Positions 60,365 through 64,000 of a stretch of 64,000 nucleotides of DNA are shown here, in pieces; position 1 is the first letter of the stretch; each line of letters opens with the position of its first letter. Source of the DNA: Hermodice carunculata (Eukaryota; Annelida; Polychaeta; Eunicida; Amphinomidae); the NCBI GenBank assembly GCA_964020975.1, contig OZ026630.1:62805245-62869244 (forward strand), read 5' to 3'. The position numbers and the translations under genes were made by a program. The notes beneath the pieces were generated by a model. The model was not told the origin of the DNA and did no database searches. It saw only the letters and a list, made by a program, of their open reading frames with translations.

Positions 60365-60845
60365 AATAGTCAGAACTAGATGATCCAAAGGATCAAAGTC
60401 CCCTGACGCATCATGTGTTGTCAAGACACACAGTATAAAATAGACACAACTAATTTGGTCATGATCGTCCTACTGCAATCTGTTATACATACTTTAAAAG
60501 GTGCCATGATACTAATTGCCCCAAATAAATATGTATTGGGTCACCATGACCTTGAAATTACGTCAAGGTCATAAAAAAGGCATACATAAAACCTTTCTGG
60601 AATGATTCTTTGGTACAAAAAGGAAAGGCTTAGCTTTAATAGAACTTGAAATATGCTGAAAAAAATTATGCTGTAAAATGCACCTTATTTTACACCAATG
60701 TATCTTAAACAGTTCATTAGATACTGGGCAGAATAGATTGTAATGGACAAACACATGAATGGACTGACTGAACCTTTAGGGGTGAATTTTTACCCTAGCG
60801 GTTTCCTATACAGGGAATGTCCTTTGGTGGCAGGGGACAAAAAGT
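60365..60845 (+). repeat. Family D element, single unit with tail
   Basis: Head AACTAGATGATCCAAAGGAT then CAAAGTCCCCTGACGC; core CCATGACCTTGAAATTACGT then CAAGGTCATAAAA; tail ATGGACAAACACATGAATGG and a weak closing stem around TGTCC-TTTGGTGGCA-GGGGACA. Confidence 0.6.
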
Positions 60846-61658
60846 TGCACCAGATACCTTACACATAACTTGGCATGAGAGTAGAGGATTAAGACATGCT
60901 TAAGGCAGCATAGTTTCGTGGGGTGGGATAAGAAATGAGAGAATGTGGCAGGCCTTTTTCACCAACTTTATTTTGCCAAGAGCCACAAATTTCTTTTCTT
61001 TGTTGAATCAAGAATTTAAAATGGAATGATCAATCCAGCAATAATTATCAGTTGCTGTCACCTTGTTTGTGCAGCAAGTGTCAATGTTTGGGCACATTTA
61101 AGTTTCGCCAGTTTTGAGTTGTAATGTGTTAAATGGGCTAAGTTTATATAAATTGCAAAACATTATTCTGCATTGACAAAATGTTTGTCTTCATTACTGA
61201 AGCTATCTCATGCAACAGATAACTGGTGACAGTCACACATCATAAGTACATTGCTCAGCAAGGATTAACTTTCACAACACGTCCCTCAATTAAGAGACAA
61301 CTACAGAATACCGGGATGTTTTACCTCAAGATTCTAATTCATTAGGATATGCACACTCCACATGGGATTGAGGGCCCAAAGAGATAAAATTCAATCTTCA
61401 TTTGTCATGCAGACAAAAGTGTGTGGCTGTGTACTAACACTATAATGCTGGCACGGTGTTGGAATGTGACGGTCATTGAGTACAAAAATTATATCACCTT
61501 TCCCCTTGCGTTAAATGCAGGCAGTTCAGTGTCAAATTACCTCCATGAACGTGGTTTGTTTATGTAAACATTTCCTAATTTTAAGAGCCATATTGGCAGA
61601 CTTTGCTTCCAAATGAATCAATAAGTAACCACCAACAAACAAGGGTCCAGATACAGTA
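60846..61658. other. No recognised feature
   Basis: No supported gene or repeat. Confidence 0.4.
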
Positions 61659-62042
61659 TACAGTAAAGCCTGAAACTTAACAGTCACCAAACCCACCAAC
61701 CTTTTGCAACCTTTTTCCAACCATTTGAGTGAAAGGCAAACCTTTTTCAAACCTTTTTCAAACACTTTCCAAACCATTTCAAAATCAGTTCCTCTTATTG
61801 CACTAAAACCCTTTTTAACACTTTCAAACCTTGCTCTAATGGTTAACAACCATTTCACACACTTTCTTAACCTTATTGATGGAAATGTTGAAATTGTTTG
61901 AATTGGTTTGCAACCGTTTCAACCATTTGAAACCCTTTGTCAACCTTTTGCAAACCTTTTACAACCTTTACGAACCCCAGTACAACACTTTGCAACACAA
62001 AAAATGCATTTGGCTGTTAAGTTTTACACGGGCTTAGCTGTA
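61659..62042. mobile_element. TA-flanked element filled with AACCTTTT-type quasi-repeats, 384 bp
   Basis: The left end reads TACAGTAAAGCCTGAAACTT then AACAG; the right end in reverse complement reads TACAGCTAAGCCCGTGTAAA then ACTTAACAG, so the ends are inverted with a short insertion in one. Between them lie some twenty variants of AACCTTTTxCAA, AACCATTTCAAA and AACACTTTxCAA at a loose spacing near 10-14 bp, never exact. The minus-strand frame at 61532-61858 is a result of this composition. Confidence 0.75.
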
Positions 62043-62650
62043 GGCGATATTGATGAAATCTTTTAAGCATCTCCTGTTGTAAAAAATAAATTCTGTTGGC
62101 ACCCTGGGAGAACTGAAGCTCCTTGATTATGGGGGCGATCACCAGGTCCTGGCAATCACAGAGGAGTTGACAATGACCCAATCTGCATATTGAAGGGAAG
62201 GATTAAAGGTCAAGCTGAAATTAATGCGACACAGACGCGCACAGCTGTCACTGCAAGCAGCACTTTCACAGGAGTCTCTGTGACGCAATTCAAATCATTG
62301 CAACATTATGCCTAGTATGTATTTTTACTAAATAGTACTAAATATCAGTATCTGTCAATCAACCATTCAAGTATATATAACTATACCTGTTGTAATAAAT
62401 GTGTATTGGTCAACATGTGTTACCTGGAAACTAGATCCAAAGCAATATTTCCATAAATGTATTTAATCATCGTGTCACGGCCATTCAAATGTACGTTACA
62501 CCTATCAAGACATCATATTCATTTTCAGCAGAACTAAATTTTTATTCACAACAAATTACAATTCTAACTTTCAAGGAGTTTTAACCCAGAATTTCTTTGA
62601 AATTTAGAGAAAAAAAAGTTCTGTCAACACATACAGGAACAACCTTACTC
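62043..62650. other. No recognised feature
   Basis: No supported gene or repeat. Confidence 0.4.
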
Positions 62651-62898
62651 TTAACTCTTTAAGTGCCAAATTTTGGACTGAGTCAACAGCTCTTCTTGGC
62701 GCGCATTGGGCGCAATGAGCCCAATGTGTGGCGAAAAAAGCTGTTGACCCGGGGTATTTTCGCTGGAACTAGTGGCTGCATGGACTTAAATGAAAGGTCA
62801 GTTGACACGGAATACAAATCTGAGATCCTAATCTTAAATTCAGATTAGTTTGACTTAAGGAGATCGACTTTAGACATGATTGGCACTGAAAGTGTTAA
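62651..62898 (+). mobile_element. Family A foldback MITE, best-preserved ends
   Basis: The left end is TTAACTCTTTAAGTGCCAA and the right end, in reverse complement, TTAACACTTTCAGTGCCAA: 19 bp with two mismatches, TTAA at both borders. The inner hairpin starts GACTGAGTCAACAGCTCTTC and returns as AAAAAAGCTGTTGACCCGG. Confidence 0.9.
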
Positions 62899-64000
62899 GA
62901 GTTGATTCAGTTCACCACCATGACTGTCACTGGCCTTGAACTGGTGTGTGTCATCCAAGTTCTTCTCATGGCAATTGTGCAAACAATGATGACAGAACAC
63001 ATAGACAAGTTTTTCCAGTAACAATGTCTTAATTATTGATGTCAACAGACAAAAAAGTAGATGGCGTACCATCTGGTACAGCTCTTACATGATGAAATTC
63101 GTGACTTCTGCGTGTTCTGTGGCATCACCGCAGCCCAGAAATCAATCGAGAGAATTAAACCATGAGCTTTGAGAATTGTCTTTGTTCCAGCTTTGAAAAA
63201 AAATGTATAAAATCATTTCCAGGGATCTTTTGAGTTGCAGTCTAACAGGCAACATTTCATTTTCTGAAAGCTTTGACTTTTGTTGTGAAAACCAGATATG
63301 AGGACAGTGACAGGAGAGAATGGTTTATGACAGAGAAGGACACTCTTCAGCAATTAACAAATGAAGACATACAGCCCTGGGGAGGGGAAACAAAGCAAAA
63401 TGGTTCATCCATACAGCTATATTAGCTTCTACAAGGATAAATCCTCAGCTGCTCCAGCTTTTTTCCCTTCCTCAATATTATGCTTTTGCATGACATTCAA
63501 CATTGATAATTGATATCCCACAGGACAAAAAGCATCGAGTAAATTGACAACAGACTCCATACAAAAAGAGAAAATAGTGATGGTCCTGGGCTTACTCCAT
63601 AGCTGTTTGAGTGGCCATGAAACATATACAAACACGACTGACACCAACATTCATAAAGCCATTAACAACCTACATATTTTAAGACTAAATGACAATTTTA
63701 TATGTGATTGTACACAAAACTAATGGTGGGGATCCTGGACAGCTAGGGCTTGGGGGGGGGGGGGGGGGCGAGGGTGTTGAGTTGTATGATGAGGAAGGCC
63801 TGAGGTTACCAAAAATGGAAGGTCACAGGTGGAAAAAAAACCCTGTAGATACCTGTGTATGCTCAGGTATAAGTCTAAAGAACACTACTAGGTGGATATC
63901 TGTACATTGGCCTCAACATGCAATCAAAAAAGTTGGAAAAATGATTTCTGAATTACTTTTTCTTCTAAAGCAAAAATGCTGAAATCAATGTATTGAAAAG
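62899..64000. other. No recognised gene
   Basis: A 17-G run lies at 63752-63768 within an open frame (63689-63982) that owes its length to that run. Nothing else is supported. Confidence 0.4.

Noticed and set aside
61532-61858. 108-codon minus-strand frame as a gene
   Set aside because: Its lysine, glutamate and valine pattern comes from the AACCTTTT quasi-repeat.

Overview
The window looks like intergenic and intronic DNA from a marine lophotrochozoan, most likely a mollusc. It is AT-rich and eukaryotic. I see one exon of a conserved animal gene, non-LTR retrotransposons, many short inverted-repeat elements, long (CT)n tracts, and several repeat families built around the motif AGGTCAAGGTCA with a closing hairpin followed by ATAA. 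That last repeat style is familiar to me from bivalve and gastropod genomes; the assignment is an inference, not a species call.

Layout. A badly decayed LINE with PHD, endonuclease and reverse transcriptase remnants fills about 400-4493. From there to 26 kb there is no recognisable gene. This stretch holds repeated copies of several families: TTAA-flanked foldback elements (family A here), palindromic elements (B), TA-flanked elements (C), and AGGTCA-type arrays (D). At 26131-35805 two inverted termini share an exact 17-bp block and carry 3-bp TTA flanks, outlining a 9.7-kb element that resembles PIF/Harbinger DNA transposons. A full-length LINE (about 29940-34218) with one uninterrupted 1206-codon frame sits inside it. 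That frame carries a 2A-like motif, a PHD finger, an AP-type endonuclease and a reverse transcriptase.

From 36 to 64 kb: a perfect 78-bp palindrome (40427-40504); the only host coding sequence I recognise, a 109-bp minus-strand exon of NAXE (NAD(P)H-hydrate epimerase, 42440-42548) whose downstream intron begins with tandem repeats that copy the splice donor; two head-array-tail elements (46101-47312 and 57280-58598), the second interrupted by a 5'-truncated LINE; a 14-copy, 54-bp satellite apparently grown from one arm of the palindromic family; and a TA-flanked element filled with a drifting AACCTTTT-type repeat (61659-62042).

The genes do not form an operon or pathway. The interest lies in how the mobile elements nest, and in repeats that seem to arise from other repeats. 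No RNA gene, CRISPR array, LTR retroelement or virus-like element was found. All coordinates of repeat ends were read by eye and may be off by a few bases.
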